Source of the DNA: Ophioceras dolichostomum | Taxonomy: Eukaryota; Ascomycota; Sordariomycetes; Magnaporthales; Ophioceraceae | NCBI GenBank assembly: GCA_003049485.1 | Contig: PYST01000213.1 | Span: forward strand, 9,444-66,796 | DNA length: 57,353 nucleotides | Direction: 5' to 3' | The notes under the pieces: model-generated | What the model was told of the DNA's origin: nothing | What the model saw: the letters and a program-made list of their open reading frames with translations, nothing else | Database searches by the model: none | Position numbers and translations under genes: made by a program | Shown: piece by piece, positions 45,707 through 57,353 of the stretch | Layout of the letters: each line of letters starts with the position of its first letter | Position numbering within the stretch: the first letter of the stretch is position 1

Positions 45707-48700
45707 ATGGATACTGTCGCGAACAGGGACACTAGCAGCAGCGGTGGGGGCCGCACCAATGATGGCGGCGGCTTCAGCACAGAAAGCGTCGACGCGTTCC
45801 GTCGGGCGCTGTCCGATGATGAACGGGCCTTGTTCGACAGGTCATCAGTGGCGGCGGATCTCCTCCGCGAGGTGACGGAGGCGGACGCCGCACACCGCGA
45901 AGAGTCCCGCACACGCCGGCTGGCCGAGGCGCTGCAGCCGTTTATCGAGGGTGCGACGCAGTACGCGAGCATCCTCGACGTCTTCGCCAACAGCTCCGAG
46001 CTCATGAGCCCCATCTGGGGCGCCATCCGGCTGCTGCTGCACGCGGGCCGCGAGTTCGGCGAGTACTTCGTCAAGCTGTCCGACATGCTGCGCGAGCTGG
46101 GCGAGGTGCTGCGGCGCGTGCCCCGGCTGCCGGCGCTGTACCCGCACAACGCGGCCCTCCAGAAGTCGGCGGCTGCCATCTACGCGGCCCTGATCGAGTT
46201 CTGCACGCGGGCGCGCCACGTCTTCAGGGTAGGCGAGAAGATGACAGAGCCGTCATCGTCCTCGCAGCTCAGAAGAAGCGAACGCCTCTTGCCCAGCAGC
46301 AGGGTGGTGTCGTCCCTGAGGAATGCGGTCGGGCTCGCCGCGGCGGTGCGGCTGGTGTGGAAGCCGTTCAAGGTGCAGTTCGGCGATATCAGGAACGAGA
46401 TCGACAAGCACGTCGCCGAGATGGTGGCCGAGGCGGACCTGGCGGAAAAGGAGGTTGTGGCAGCGGAGCGGCGGAAGAACGACACGAGGTGGGACGGCGT
46501 CGAGAGGAGCCAGAGGCAGCTGGCTGATTTCATCGACGACCAGAACGCCATGAGGGTCATGGAGTGGCTTGCGCCTGTGAACGTGGACGTCAACCACAGT
46601 GCGGCGAGCAACCTCCGTCATGCTCGGTCTGGGGAGTGGTTTCTCCAGGGGGAGGCTTTCCGGACTTGGCTGGACGCCGTGGAGGGAGAGGATAACTTCC
46701 TATGGCTACATGCTATCCGTAAGCTGCATTCTTCTCTTCTGTGTCTCCGTCTGCTAGCGTTATGTTCTGTATGCGTCTCTTTGAAAAAGAAAAGAGCCTG
46801 ACACATTCCTAACCTCTTCACCACTGTAACAGCTGGAGCTGGGAAGACGGTCTTGGCATCCAGCATTATCAACTACCTCGAATCCCGTCGCCGACTTCGG
46901 GGCGACGCCAAGACCGGACTCGCATATTTCTACTTCGACTACAAGGACACCCAGAAGCAAGATCCCGCCAAGATGCTGAGCACGGTCCTGGCTCGGCTGG
47001 GACGGCAGAACCGCGAGGTGTTCAGCGAGATAGAGCAGTTTTTCAAAAAGCAGTACAGCGAGACCTCGACGTTCACGGCCAGCTTCGACGAACTGCTTGC
47101 CGGCTTCGAGGGGTTCCTTGGCGGGCACCTGGAGTCGACGGTGGTGGTAATCGACGCGCTGGACGAGGCGGCCCCGGGCAGCTGGGACGTGCTCACCGAG
47201 GCTCTCAAGACGCTGCACAAACGCTGCGCACGGCTCAAGCTGCTGGTCACGAGCCGCAACGAGCTGGCTATTATGCGGGCTTTCGAGGGACTACCGGAGG
47301 CATCGATCGAGCAGTCGGACGTGGCGGCGGACATCCAGGAGTTCGTGACGTCCCAGATCGCAAAAGTGGTCGCCGAGAAGCGCCTGAAGCTGCGAGATCC
47401 AACTCTGCAGCTGGTCGTCTGCAATACGCTCGTGTCCGGATCCAGGGGCATGTTCCAGTGGGCTCAGTGCCAGATCGACGCGCTCTGCAGGCTGCGCAAC
47501 GACAAGGCGATACGAGCAGCACTGACAGACCTGCCCCGCACTCTCCAGGACACATACATGCGGATACTACAGCGGGTAGAGGACGAAGGGCACCCGAGCG
47601 ACGTGGAAGTGGTTCACCGCATCCTGGACTGGCTCGTCCGAGGGCTGCGTGACATGACGCTAGACGAGTTGTCACACGCCATCGCTGTCGACCCGGACGA
47701 TAAAGCCGCCACGGCGATGGACCTAGACGCGGTGGACAGCGACTCGGAGGATGTCCTGGGGCTGTTGGGCGGGCTGGTTGTCGTGTCGGCTGCACCCGGC
47801 GGCCGGAAGGTCATCACGCTCGCACATTTCTCGGTCAAGGAGTTTCTCGTTTCCAAGGACCTGCAGAAGGCCAAGCCGTCGTTCCGGGTCAGCAAGGGCG
47901 ACTCTGAAGGGCGATTAGCGTCGGTGTGTCTCACCTACCTCTGCTACAACGACTTCGGAAAGCCGGAGGAGCCGAACTCGCCCGAGATGGAGCGCCGGCT
48001 GGAGCGGTTTCCCTTGCTGGGCTACGCGTCGGAGTCATGGGCCATACACGCCCAGAGGAGCGAGGTGGACGGCCACCAGACGCAGCAGCTGGTGGACCTC
48101 ACCATGAAGCTTTTCGACACATATGAGGGAGGCGAGGGCCGCCAGGAGAACGGACAGATCAGGCAGAAGCAGAACAAGCAGAAGCGCGGCACCTGGAAGC
48201 GCAACTTCGAGTCTTGGTGTCGGGTTCTCCAGCACCTCGGAAGCACGGCGCTCTCGAGGCCACAGCCCAGCCGAAGCAACAGCAACAACACCACCAACAA
48301 CGCTCGACGCGACGGCGCCCGCTCGATTCCAAGAAAGCGCATGCATCCCCTTCTCTGTGCGGCACGCTTCGGCCTGACGGAGGCGGTGGGCCTGCTGCTC
48401 CAGCAAGCTGTGGAGGAGCACAAGAAGGAGAAGGAGGATTCAGAAGACGGCGAATTCTCCGAGCCCGCATCGGATCCCAAATTAATAATATCAGAGGCCT
48501 TCCACATTGCAGCCGCTCGGGGCTACGCGGGCATCATCAGGCGCTTCCTCGACATCGGGCACTTGCCCGATCTTCAACTCGATCTGCAGAAGGCTCTGTA
48601 CGATTCGGCAGCTCGGGGTCACATCGGCGTCGCAAAACTCCTCCTCGACCGAGGAGCCGAGGTCAACACAAAGGGGGGCAAAGATGGCACGGCGCTCCAA

Positions 48701-51700
48701 GTCGCCTCCCTCGGCGGCCACGCCGAACTAGTCCAGCTCCTGATCGAGTGCGGAGCCAGCCGCAGCGCATGCGACAAGCGGTACGGCACCCCGCTAGCCG
48801 CCGCGGCCGAGAAGGCGCACCAGCAGACCTGCGAGGTCCTCCTCTCCCACGGCGCCGACCCCAACGGCCGCGGCGGCTGGCTCTGCCACCCTCTAGTTTC
48901 CGCCATCGTGGGCCGCAACGCCGCCATCGTCAACCGCCTCCTCGAGGCCGGCGCCGACGTCCACGCCCGCGGCGGCCTGCACTGTAGCGCCATCAACGCG
49001 GCCGCCTCGCTGGGCTGGGACGACATGGTGCGCGAGCTAGCCGAGAACCGGGGCGCACGCGTCAACAACCCCGGCAGCGGCCAGACCGACCCGCTCTACG
49101 AAGCCTGCCTGGCGGGCCACGAGAGCACGGCCCGTCTGTTAATCGAGACCCTGGGCGCCAACGCCAACGCGCGCGGCGGCCGCCACCGCAACCCGCTTGG
49201 CGCCGCCAGCGCCGAGGGCCACCTGGCGGTCGTGAAGCTGCTGATTGCCAGCGGCGCCGACACGAGCTACTGGGATCGCACGTGGGGCGACGCCCTGCAG
49301 GCGGCGGCGGCACGGGGCCACGGCGACGAGGTGCGCGCCCTGGCGGCGGCGGGCATGAGCGCCGAGAACGAGGCGAGCCTCAAGAACGACCAGGCGCTCA
49401 TCGCCGCGTCGTCGGCAGGGCACGACCACATCCTGCGCATTCTGTGGGACGAGCTGGGCGTCGCTGCGGGGGACACGCCGGAGATGGTGACGGCTCTGAT
49501 GGCGGCGGCGTACGATGGCCACGTGTCTACCGCGAGGCTGCTGGTGGAGCGAGGCGCGGACGTCAACGGCCTGAACGAAGGGTCGTCGGTGCACTCGCGG
49601 TACTACTGCACGCCGCTCGAGGCGGCCGCGTACCGCAACAACCTCGAGGTGGTCGAGGCGCTGCTGGCACTCGGCGCGGACGCCGGGCCGGACGCGATCG
49701 ACACCAGCTACTTCGGCTCGGCGATCAACGCGGCTGTGGCCGGCGGGAACACGGTCTGGACCCAACCCATCGTCGAGGCGCTGCTGGCGGCCGGGGCGGA
49801 CGTCAACCAGTCGACGCCTGAGGCGGGCCTGGTCCCGTTCGCGCTGCATCATGCTGTTAGCAGCTGCGATTTGGAGACGACGCGGTTGCTGTTGGACCTT
49901 GGCGCGGACCTTAATATGGTGGTGGACGGCCACTGGAGCTGTTTGATGTGGGCGGCGTCGTGGGACGAGGACGAGGGTGGCGAGGCGGACCAGATGTTCG
50001 ATCTGTTGGTTGAGCACGGCGCGGACGTGACGCTGACGGTTGCGTGCGATGACCCAGGCGACGAGGACGTGCTTGGTGGGCTGGACAAGGACGCGTGCTG
50101 CTCGCCGCTGCAGGCGGCTGCGTTCTTTGGGCAGTGCGGGAGGATGAGGAAGTTGGTTGAGCTGGGTGCGCCGCTGGCCGAGAGGTACGAGGATGACGAC
50201 GACGATGATACCCTGCCGTTTGCGTCGGCGCTGCAGGCTGCTGCGTTCCGGGGCCAGCTGGAGGCCATGAATGTGCTGCTGGACCTGGGCGCCGATGCCG
50301 ATCTTGTCGGAGGGATCTTCGGGACGGCTCTGCAGGCTGCCGCGTCGGAGGGGAGGTATGCTGCGGTGAAGCTGTTGCTGGATGCGGGGGCGAATCCGAA
50401 GAGGAATAATGTTGGGTTTTACGGGAGTGCGCTGATGGCGCTTTGTCGGGGGGATTGGGGGGAGAGGGATGATGATGGCGATGACGAGAACGAAAACGGG
50501 AACGAGGGCGGCGACAACGATGACGATGATGGTAACGGTAATGACAGCAACGGCGAAAACAGCGAGCAGAAGCATGAAGAGGGGTACGAAGGGGACGGCG
50601 AAAACGATGACAGCGAATCTAGTATCGTGGTCGAGGAGGCATCCGAAGAGGACGGAGAAGGAGGCAGGGTGGGCAGCAGACTATATGAGATCATCGAGGA
50701 GGAACCTGACGACAGCAGCCGACAGGATGAAAGCACAGACAACAATAACGAGGAAGACTGGGAGGACGAGAAGAGCGAGGACAACGAAGACGAAGACGGC
50801 ACGTCCACCGCCAACTCCAACCCCGACAGCACCGGAGGCGGCGAAAGCAACAGCGGCAGCATCAGCCGCATCGCCCGCCTGCTCGTCCGCCACGGCGCCG
50901 ACGTCAACGCGCGCACCTTCGCGGCCGGCTCGCCCATTACCAAGGTGCTCTACCCGCTGGCGGCGGCCTGCCTGCGCACCGACGACTTTGCGGACTCGGA
51001 CTCGGCCCGGCTGATCGCGACGCTGCTCGACCTGGGCGCCGATGTGAACGCGTCGGGCGGCGAGCTGTGCAACGCGCTGCAGGCGGCCGCGCACTCCTCG
51101 AACCAGGCCACGGTGCGGCGGCTGCTAGAGGAGCACGGCGCGGACCCGAACATCGCCGGCGGCTTCTACCACACCCCTTTGGCGGCCGCGTACCGCGGCG
51201 GGCAGGTGGATTCTATTCTTGCGCTGTATCAGGCCGGCGCCGACAACACCCTCGTGGGTGGTTATGCGCGTGCTGGTAGTGCGATGGGGTTTGGGCTCGG
51301 CTACCCTATCGTTACTACTACTACCATGAACAACGACCGCGACGACGATGACGAAGATGGCAATAATGATAATAACGGCAACGACGACTACGACGACGGC
51401 CACACAGGCTGCTGCCAGACCCTGATCCACCAACTCCTCCGCCGCTGGCACTTCGACCCCAACCTGCCCTACGGCCGCTACGGCCACGCGCTCCAGAACG
51501 CCGCCGTCGTGATGCACCGCCGCGACGACGCCTCGTTCAGGTACATCCTCGACGCCGGCGCGGAAATCAACGCCGTGGGCGGGTGGTACGGGACCGCCCT
51601 CGCTGCTGTTATCGCGCACTGGGACTCTGATGACGCATCGCTGTCGCGGGAGTACATGGCCGAGCTGTTGAACAGGGGCGCGGACCCGATGTTGGGGAAC

Positions 51701-53233
51701 GAGAGGTTCCCTAATGCGGCTGCTGCCGCTGTTTGGGCGGGGGAGAGGGGGGCGCTGGACGCGCTCGTTGAGCTGATTGCTGGTGCTGATGGAGGGGAAG
51801 AAAAAAAACCTATCAGCAAAAGCAGGGAACGCGAACGCGCCTTGCTTCTCGGCGGAGACCAACAGAACGGAGAGAAGACGCGCACATCCATCTACGGCAC
51901 GACCCTCCAGCTCGCTGCATGCTCCCCCTACAGATCCGTCCGGCTGTCCCTGCTCCGCCGCGTTCTCCGCGCAGGCGCACGGCTCAACCCGGCGGAGCCG
52001 TGCGGCAGGTTCGGCACGCCCCTGCAGGCCGCCATCGTCAACAGCGGAGGTAGCGATGAGGTGGTGCGGTTCCTCGTCGGACGCGGCGCGGACGTGCGCT
52101 CGAAGGGTGGGCGACACGGCGGCGTGCTGACCGCCGCGGCGCTGTGCTGCCCTGTCGACGTCGTGGAGATGCTGCTCCGCCGCGGTGCGGATCCCGACGA
52201 AAGGGGGAGCGTGTACGGCAGTCCGCTGCAGGCGGCGTGCGCGAGGGGGGATATCAGGGCTGTGATGGCGCTGTTGAGGGCCGGCGCGGACGTCAATGTC
52301 AACAGGGGAAGGTACGGGACCGCGCTGCAGGCGGCGTGTACCGGTGGTTTCGAGACGATCGCGAGACTGCTGGTGGAAAGGGGCGCGGAGGTCAACATCG
52401 TGCCGCCGAGGGGTAAGTATAAGACGGCCTTGATGGCGGCTGCGATGGGTGGCCATGAGAGATTGGCGAGGTGGCTTGTCGAGGAGGCGGGTGCAGAAAT
52501 ACTAGATGGCGAAAACGGGAGTGTTGTTGACAGGAAGTGGATTGCGAGGAAAGGGGAGTTGTTTGATGACGCGGATGATCTGCTGGAGAGGATACAACGG
52601 CCTCCAGAAGAAGAGGAAGAGGAAGAGTGGCAGGACGAGGACGAGGGCGAAGAGGGCGAAAACGATGCCGACGAGACAGAGGAAACCGTCGTCGACAAAG
52701 TTGAGAACCCTGACGAGGACGGCAAACGAGAAGGAAGTGACAAAAAGGAGGAGGAAGAGAAGGAGGACGATACCGCCGCCCAAGAAGACGACAAGTTCCT
52801 CCCCTGGAACGCAGAGTCCATCCCGGACTACAACAACAAGCGGATGTCGAGATGGGACGCCATCCGCAACATGAGCCTGCACGCGCTCAGGCACAGCAGC
52901 ATCCAGGCCGACGCGCTGCGGGGCCTCTTTGGCGGTGCCGTCGCCGGTTCCCGCGCGAGTGCCGATGCGAGCACCGGTGGGAGCGGGGGTCGGCAGCGTG
53001 CAGAGTCGGCGCCAGGTGGTGGGGTGGCGGGGAGCTCGCGGCCGCGGCCGGAGTCGGCCCCTGTGAGCACGTGGACGCGTATTGGGGAGGCTACGACGTT
53101 TGCGACTCCCTCTCCAGGTCCGGGTCGGGTTCGTGCGGGGACGGAGGGACAGGAAGCAAAGGTGGGAGGAGAGGGGGGTAATAAAGAGGGAGAGGAGAGG
53201 GAGGAGAGCTGGCTGGATAAGATTCGGATTTGA
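45707..53233 (+). CDS. Giant NACHT/ankyrin-repeat NLR-like (STAND) protein
   Basis: Exon 1 is 45707-46718 and exon 2 is 46833-53233; the intron (GTAAGC..ACAG, 114 bp) lies in the P-loop, and the product is 2,470 residues. Residues 1-320 form a helical N-terminal domain of the kind preceding NACHT in fungal NLR-like proteins (PIWGAIRLLLHAGREFGEYFVKLSD; DUF7708-type by recall). The NACHT-like NTPase has Walker A PGAGKT at 338-343, Walker B VVVIDALDE at 441-449 and LLVTSR at 474-479, then a winged-helix-like region (ILDWLVRGLRDMTLDELSHAI). Residues about 841-2227 hold some 33 ankyrin-type repeats (YGTALQAA..GADVN), with acidic inserts at about 1546-1680 and 1837-1864. An acidic/Lys stretch (about 2261-2325) and a Ser/Gly-rich tail follow. 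The family senses non-self and triggers incompatibility or cell-death-like responses; ligand and output are unknown. Confidence 0.9.
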
Positions 53234-53943
53234 GGGTCAGGGTGATTTGCCTACCTACCTAGGTAGGTGCCTAGATAGATGGCGTGCAGGTGCCAAACTA
53301 TTTAATTACTAAGCCCGTATTTTAAACATCACTTTGCCTCCCACCCTGTTCCGCCCACACTGACTCCCCCCACGATTCGCCGACACCGGGCCGGGGGAGA
53401 AGGCACTCTCGTGGCGCATTCGGCCGATCCGGAAGGGGCTGTTATTGTTGTAGGTGTAGCAGTTGTCGCGGTCGCAGTGGTTGTAGGGAGGCGTGTTGTT
53501 GTCATCAGCGACTTCTTGAACCCTTGCGGGATCGGTCAGTGCTTGTCAGGGGTGACATTAAACCGATCAGGCAACCAGTGGGATCAATGATGAGATCTTC
53601 CGCGCCAGAAGCCCATGATGAATGGTTCTAGGCTTCACTATCCACGTGATGGGGGAGGGAGGGGAAACGAGTTGGAAACGTCCATTTAAGCAAAGCGTTA
53701 CATTCCTGGTATACATGTTCAAACTATCATCTATCTTCCCTTTCCATCATAACCTCTTCCACAACCGCACATACCACCCCCGTCTTTTCCTACATGATTA
53801 CAACACAAAAGGCACTTTGCAGAAACACGTCTTGACCATCCATACCATCCCCTATCCCCTATCCTCTCTCTCTACCCCGTTAACTAACAACGTCCCACAT
53901 ACCTATCCCCCACCAACAACACAGTGGTTGTTTCTCAGTCTTA
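53234..53943. other. Convergent intergenic region with CTAGGTAGG units
   Basis: CCTACCTACCTAGGTAGGTGCCTAG starts about 18 bp past the NLR-like stop (53251-53275). Beyond it no gene is seen before the stop of the FAS1 gene. Confidence 0.55.
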
Positions 53944-55465
53944 TTACAAAGCCATCAGTGCTGCAGCAGCCCCGCCAAACAGCGCAGCAGCGCCGACAGC
54001 ACCGGTCTTCATCGGGGCGGCGGCACCGCGTGAGCTAGATGCGTTAGGGGCGCTCCCACCAGAACCCGAGCCGGAGCCGGAACCAGAGCCGGTGCCGGCC
54101 GTTGGCGTCGTGGTGGGCGAGGCGGTCACGCCGGACGTGAAGGGCACGCCGGCGGTTCCGGTCGTGGCGCCGTTGAAGACTGGCGGCTGGGAGGTGGCGG
54201 TCGGGTCGGGCTTCACTGTTGTGTTGGCCGGGTTGAGGACGCTGTTGTGTGGTTGGGGTGAGGGTGGTGATGAAAAGCGTCAGTGGCCGGTTTTCTCGTG
54301 ATAATTATACTCGTGTGCATGAAGATGTCTGGGTGGGGGAGGTGTGCAATGCGTTGTCTAGTTACTACTACTCACTTGTCAATAATGTGAACGACACCGT
54401 TGTTGGTGAGGAGGTTGGCGGTGACGACCCTGGCGCTGTTGACGAACATCACGCCGCTCGTGTTGGTGAAGGTGAGGTCGCCGCCGCCGAGCGTGGCCAG
54501 GGACGAGTTGTCGGCGAGGCGGTTGCTGTACAGCGGGACCTGGCCCTGCACGACGTGGTACGACAGGATGGACGCGAGCTGCTCGTCCGAGATGTTGGAC
54601 TCGATCGAGCCGATCCGGTTGAAGGCCTCGTTGGAGGGGGCGAAGATGGTCACGTCGCGCAGGCTGGTCACCTTGGCCGCCACGTCGGACTTGCGCATCG
54701 AGCCCACGAGGGCGGTCAGGTTCGCGTCCAGGAGGGTCTGCGTGTCGTCCTGGGGCAGGGTGAGGACTTTGTTGATGATGTGGATCGTGCCGCCGGTGAA
54801 GTTGACGTTCTGTGATGAATTAATTTGGGTCAGTTCCGATTATTTAAGAAATGCGTGTGAAAATTCAACTCACAGAAGACACGACGTTGGCCCTATCCCT
54901 CATGCCCGAGAATATGGTGGCGTTTCCATCGGTGCGGCGGACCTGGACGCGCTGGCCGCCCGTGACGTTGGAGTAAGGGGCAGAGTTGAGAGCGGTGCTG
55001 ACGAAGCGCGTGTTGCTGGTGATGTCTGAGTCGTAGAAGGTGCCGTTCAGAACGTGGTAGGCAAGCAGAGCAGTCACGCCGGCCTGGGTGGTCTGGTTGA
55101 GCGGCGTGGCGTTGGGTCCGTTCAGGAAGTCGTTGATGGCGTCGTTGTTGGGAGCCAGGAGGGTGACGTTTTGGGCCAGCGAGAGCTGCGTCAGGAAGGT
55201 GGGCTGGGTGGCGAGGAGGGCTAGAGAGAGAGGGAGACGCAGTGAGTTAGAATACTATCAAGAGTCGTTTCTGTTTTGTGATAGACGCCGACTACGGAGG
55301 GAAAGTGAGAAGTGAGAGATGCTGCTCAGACGCACCAACGAGGCCGGTCAGCTGCGGCTGTCCAGCCAGGGCAGTCCCCAGAGGAGTGAGGCTGCCGTTG
55401 TTGTTGCCCTGGGCGGCGATCCCGCTGGCGAGGGCCAGGGAAAGCAGAAGTTGCTTGGCCTGCAT
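53944..55465 (-). CDS. Two-domain fasciclin (FAS1) GPI-anchored protein
   Basis: Four exons (55465-55336, 55220-54874, 54809-54376, 54241-53944) with consensus introns (GTGCGT..CTAG, GTGAGT..ACAG, GTGAGT..ACAG) give 402 residues. A signal peptide covers 1-19 (LLLSLALASGIAAQ). FAS1 domain 1 has VTLLAPNNDAINDF near 62 and AYHVLNG near 91, ending in GGTIHIINKVL. Domain 2 has VTIFAPSNEAF at 212-222, SYHVVQGQ and GVVHIIDNVLNP near 300, where the last intron restores the DNVL motif. There are many N-x-S/T sites. A Thr/Pro and (GS)n linker follows, then a C-terminal Ala-rich hydrophobic tail with an Asn/Ser omega-like site, pointing to a GPI anchor. FAS1 proteins mediate cell-surface adhesion; the fungal role is likely wall or surface adhesion. 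Length is typical for the two-domain fungal type. Confidence 0.92.
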
Positions 55466-57353
55466 TGTGACTATGTTTGGGGCCGATCTGGTTGATGGGA
55501 TGTGTCGAAGCGAGCGTGAGTGTGGAATCGCTGCTTTGTGTTTCTTTCTGGGTTTGTCGACGGTTAGCCTCGCTGAGGGCGACGTCAAGAGTTGGTTGGG
55601 AACGAGCAGACAGCTGAGGAGTGGTGGTCGATTCTATCCATTCAACGAGCAGTCCGGACACACGTTTATAACCGTACCCGTCCAGAGCGGCGGCCGGGTG
55701 CGGACTCTTTGAGGGCGACGGAGTCGACCATGCTTTCCCCCTCTCTTCTCTCTCCGCGTCTCGTAGACGTGAACAGACCTCCATCGCCACACACGAGTCC
55801 ACGACCCCGGATGACGAGAGACACCGATGCTAAGGCGGCTCGACAAGAAATTCGTCGCCGGTCGTCGCCATCGCTCACGACAGCAAGGGCGCTAGTCCAC
55901 GAAAGGGGATGATGTGGCAGCGAGGCGACTGGGAAGATCCGGCCATGCCAGGATCTAGCGGTGGTCTTAGCTTTTTTTTTGGACCAGACTTCGGATGGGC
56001 AAGCAAGAAGAGGCGAGATAGGTGGGAATAAGAGTAAGGCCGTAGTAGATAGGAGACGAGGAGAGATGCAGACCGACGACGGCTTACCTAGTTGGTTAGT
56101 CAGACGAGCGGACATATGATGGAAGTGTACGGAGACCCTAGCAGATTCGCTGCTGACCGACGAAGCCAGTCAGTGCGGACGGAGTGTTGACACTGATGAT
56201 GGCTGCCTTTGTTGTCCTAACTTGGAATTGGGAATGTGAGTGTTAAGGTTCGTAGGGAATATTTGGTACTAGTGAGTCCTCACCGAGTCCTCGGTATCAG
56301 GGGAGGCGTGCGAGGCAGAACGGGGGCGTCCTTGCTCGCACCGCCTGGCACCGTCCGGTTTGCTTGGAGACAAAACATATGCATCCTGCAGGTGCCGCTG
56401 CGATCTCCAACCAAAAGCGTATGACGACGGTCAGCGACGGGCGATTTTGCGTACGCAATCTCGCAGGGCGTTGTGTCTAAGGCCATCTCCTTTGCCGCTA
56501 CGGGGAGTTCCCACTTCCCCAGAGATGAAGTCCTCAACAGCACGAAGCATCGTTTCTCATTGAGGATGATGCATGAATGGTGTCATGCATGGTATGGTCT
56601 TTGGTTGTGCGTGTGCTCGACCGCGGTTGTGGTGGTCCGTGGTTGGGGGAAAGGTCGGCGTTTCTCCCATCGCCCACGTTCGCCTACCCCTCCTTGAGAA
56701 GTCTATCGCCTTTCTTTTGCCTACCCCACGTGATGGCTAGGATAATTCCCCAACCGCACGCGAATCTGGGAGCCGTTGTGTTCCGCTCAGGTACACAGTG
56801 CGGTGGCGCTCGCTAAGAGTCGCGCTAGTGGGTAGCTTCGATCAGGAAATCCGCAGAGGGCGTTCGACGGCGGCATACCTAGGCTTGCGTATATCCGTAG
56901 CACGGATTGTAGCCATTGCCGTTCCTAGCTGGTAGTTTAGGTAGCTGTTTTGCATCAATCGGAAGTTACCGAGACAGCTGCCAGAGGCACTACCAGGTCA
57001 CGAAGGGAAAAGGGGCGGGTCCTGTTCGATCAGGGAGTAGAATGAAGGCACAAGCTCTGCCTCGGAACAATTTAGAACGGGAAGCAGCCAGCTTCCGATT
57101 TCGAAGGGCTCAGTGGGGTCCGAATGGTGAGCTTACTGATTTGACAGAAATATTTGCTCGACATCTGGCTTCCTTCTCACGAGTTGAGAAGCGTGTTCGG
57201 GGGAGGATCCTCTGCAGACAGGCAGCTGTTGAACTTGAACTTGGTGCTGCAGTAGCACCGTTTCAAGCAACCTGCGTCTAAGCTCCTACACTTCTGCACC
57301 CTAACTAACATCAAGCTCCATCCGGACTTCTCCAGTCACATTACGCTTTATCA
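55466..57353. other. Right edge, no confident gene
   Basis: This is the upstream region of the FAS1 gene and the flank to the window end. Frames up to about 150 codons occur on both strands without recognisable features. A gene continuing beyond the window cannot be excluded. Confidence 0.45.

Noticed and set aside
49139..50575. Open frame of 478 codons antisense to the NLR-like ankyrin region (also 443 codons at 51125-52456)
   Set aside because: It lies opposite a clear coding repeat region of high GC, where antisense frames stay open by codon bias; the product is Arg/Gln/Val-rich with no domain.

Overview
The window is nuclear DNA of a filamentous ascomycete (Pezizomycotina; Sordariomycetes-like is an inference). 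Short GT..AG introns of about 45-215 bp split most genes. The recognisable genes are typical of that group: a CFEM protein, a 2EXR-domain protein, a two-domain FAS1 protein, an App1-type phosphatase, a BAR protein and a NACHT/ankyrin NLR-like protein of about 2,470 residues. There are no operons, and I found no rRNA, convincing tRNA, CRISPR array or transposase.

Layout. 0.5-5.3 kb (-): three tandem paralogs of a cysteine-rich, Gly/Ser/Tyr-rich family with DnaJ-like CxxCxGxG pairs; only the middle copy is intact. 7.1-8.0 kb (+): an intact gene of unknown family (called P here). 12.9-18.2 kb (+): a CFEM protein and a 2EXR protein. 19.1-30.9 kb (-): a multi-pass membrane protein, a broken RING-like gene, a BCS1-like AAA ATPase, a glutathione S-transferase and an App1-like phosphatase. 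30.9-37.0 kb: a long stretch with no confident gene. 37.0-38.6 kb (+): a BAR protein. 39.5-42.2 kb (-): two more, broken, cysteine-rich paralogs. 43.6-44.7 kb (+): a second, frameshifted copy of P. 45.7-53.2 kb (+): the giant NLR-like gene. 53.9-55.5 kb (-): the FAS1 protein.

The most unusual feature is a module present twice about 36 kb apart: cysteine-rich gene(s) on the minus strand, a 1.4-1.8 kb spacer, then gene P on the plus strand. The left module (A) keeps one intact cysteine-rich gene and an intact P. In the right module (B) every member is damaged. The damage in the cysteine-rich copies is mostly in-frame nonsense codons with the reading frame preserved, and the one segment I aligned shows strongly C-to-T/G-to-A biased change, as repeat-induced point mutation or cytosine deamination would give. 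I recognise neither family, so their function is left open. All splice sites are hand-called from consensus and frame agreement.
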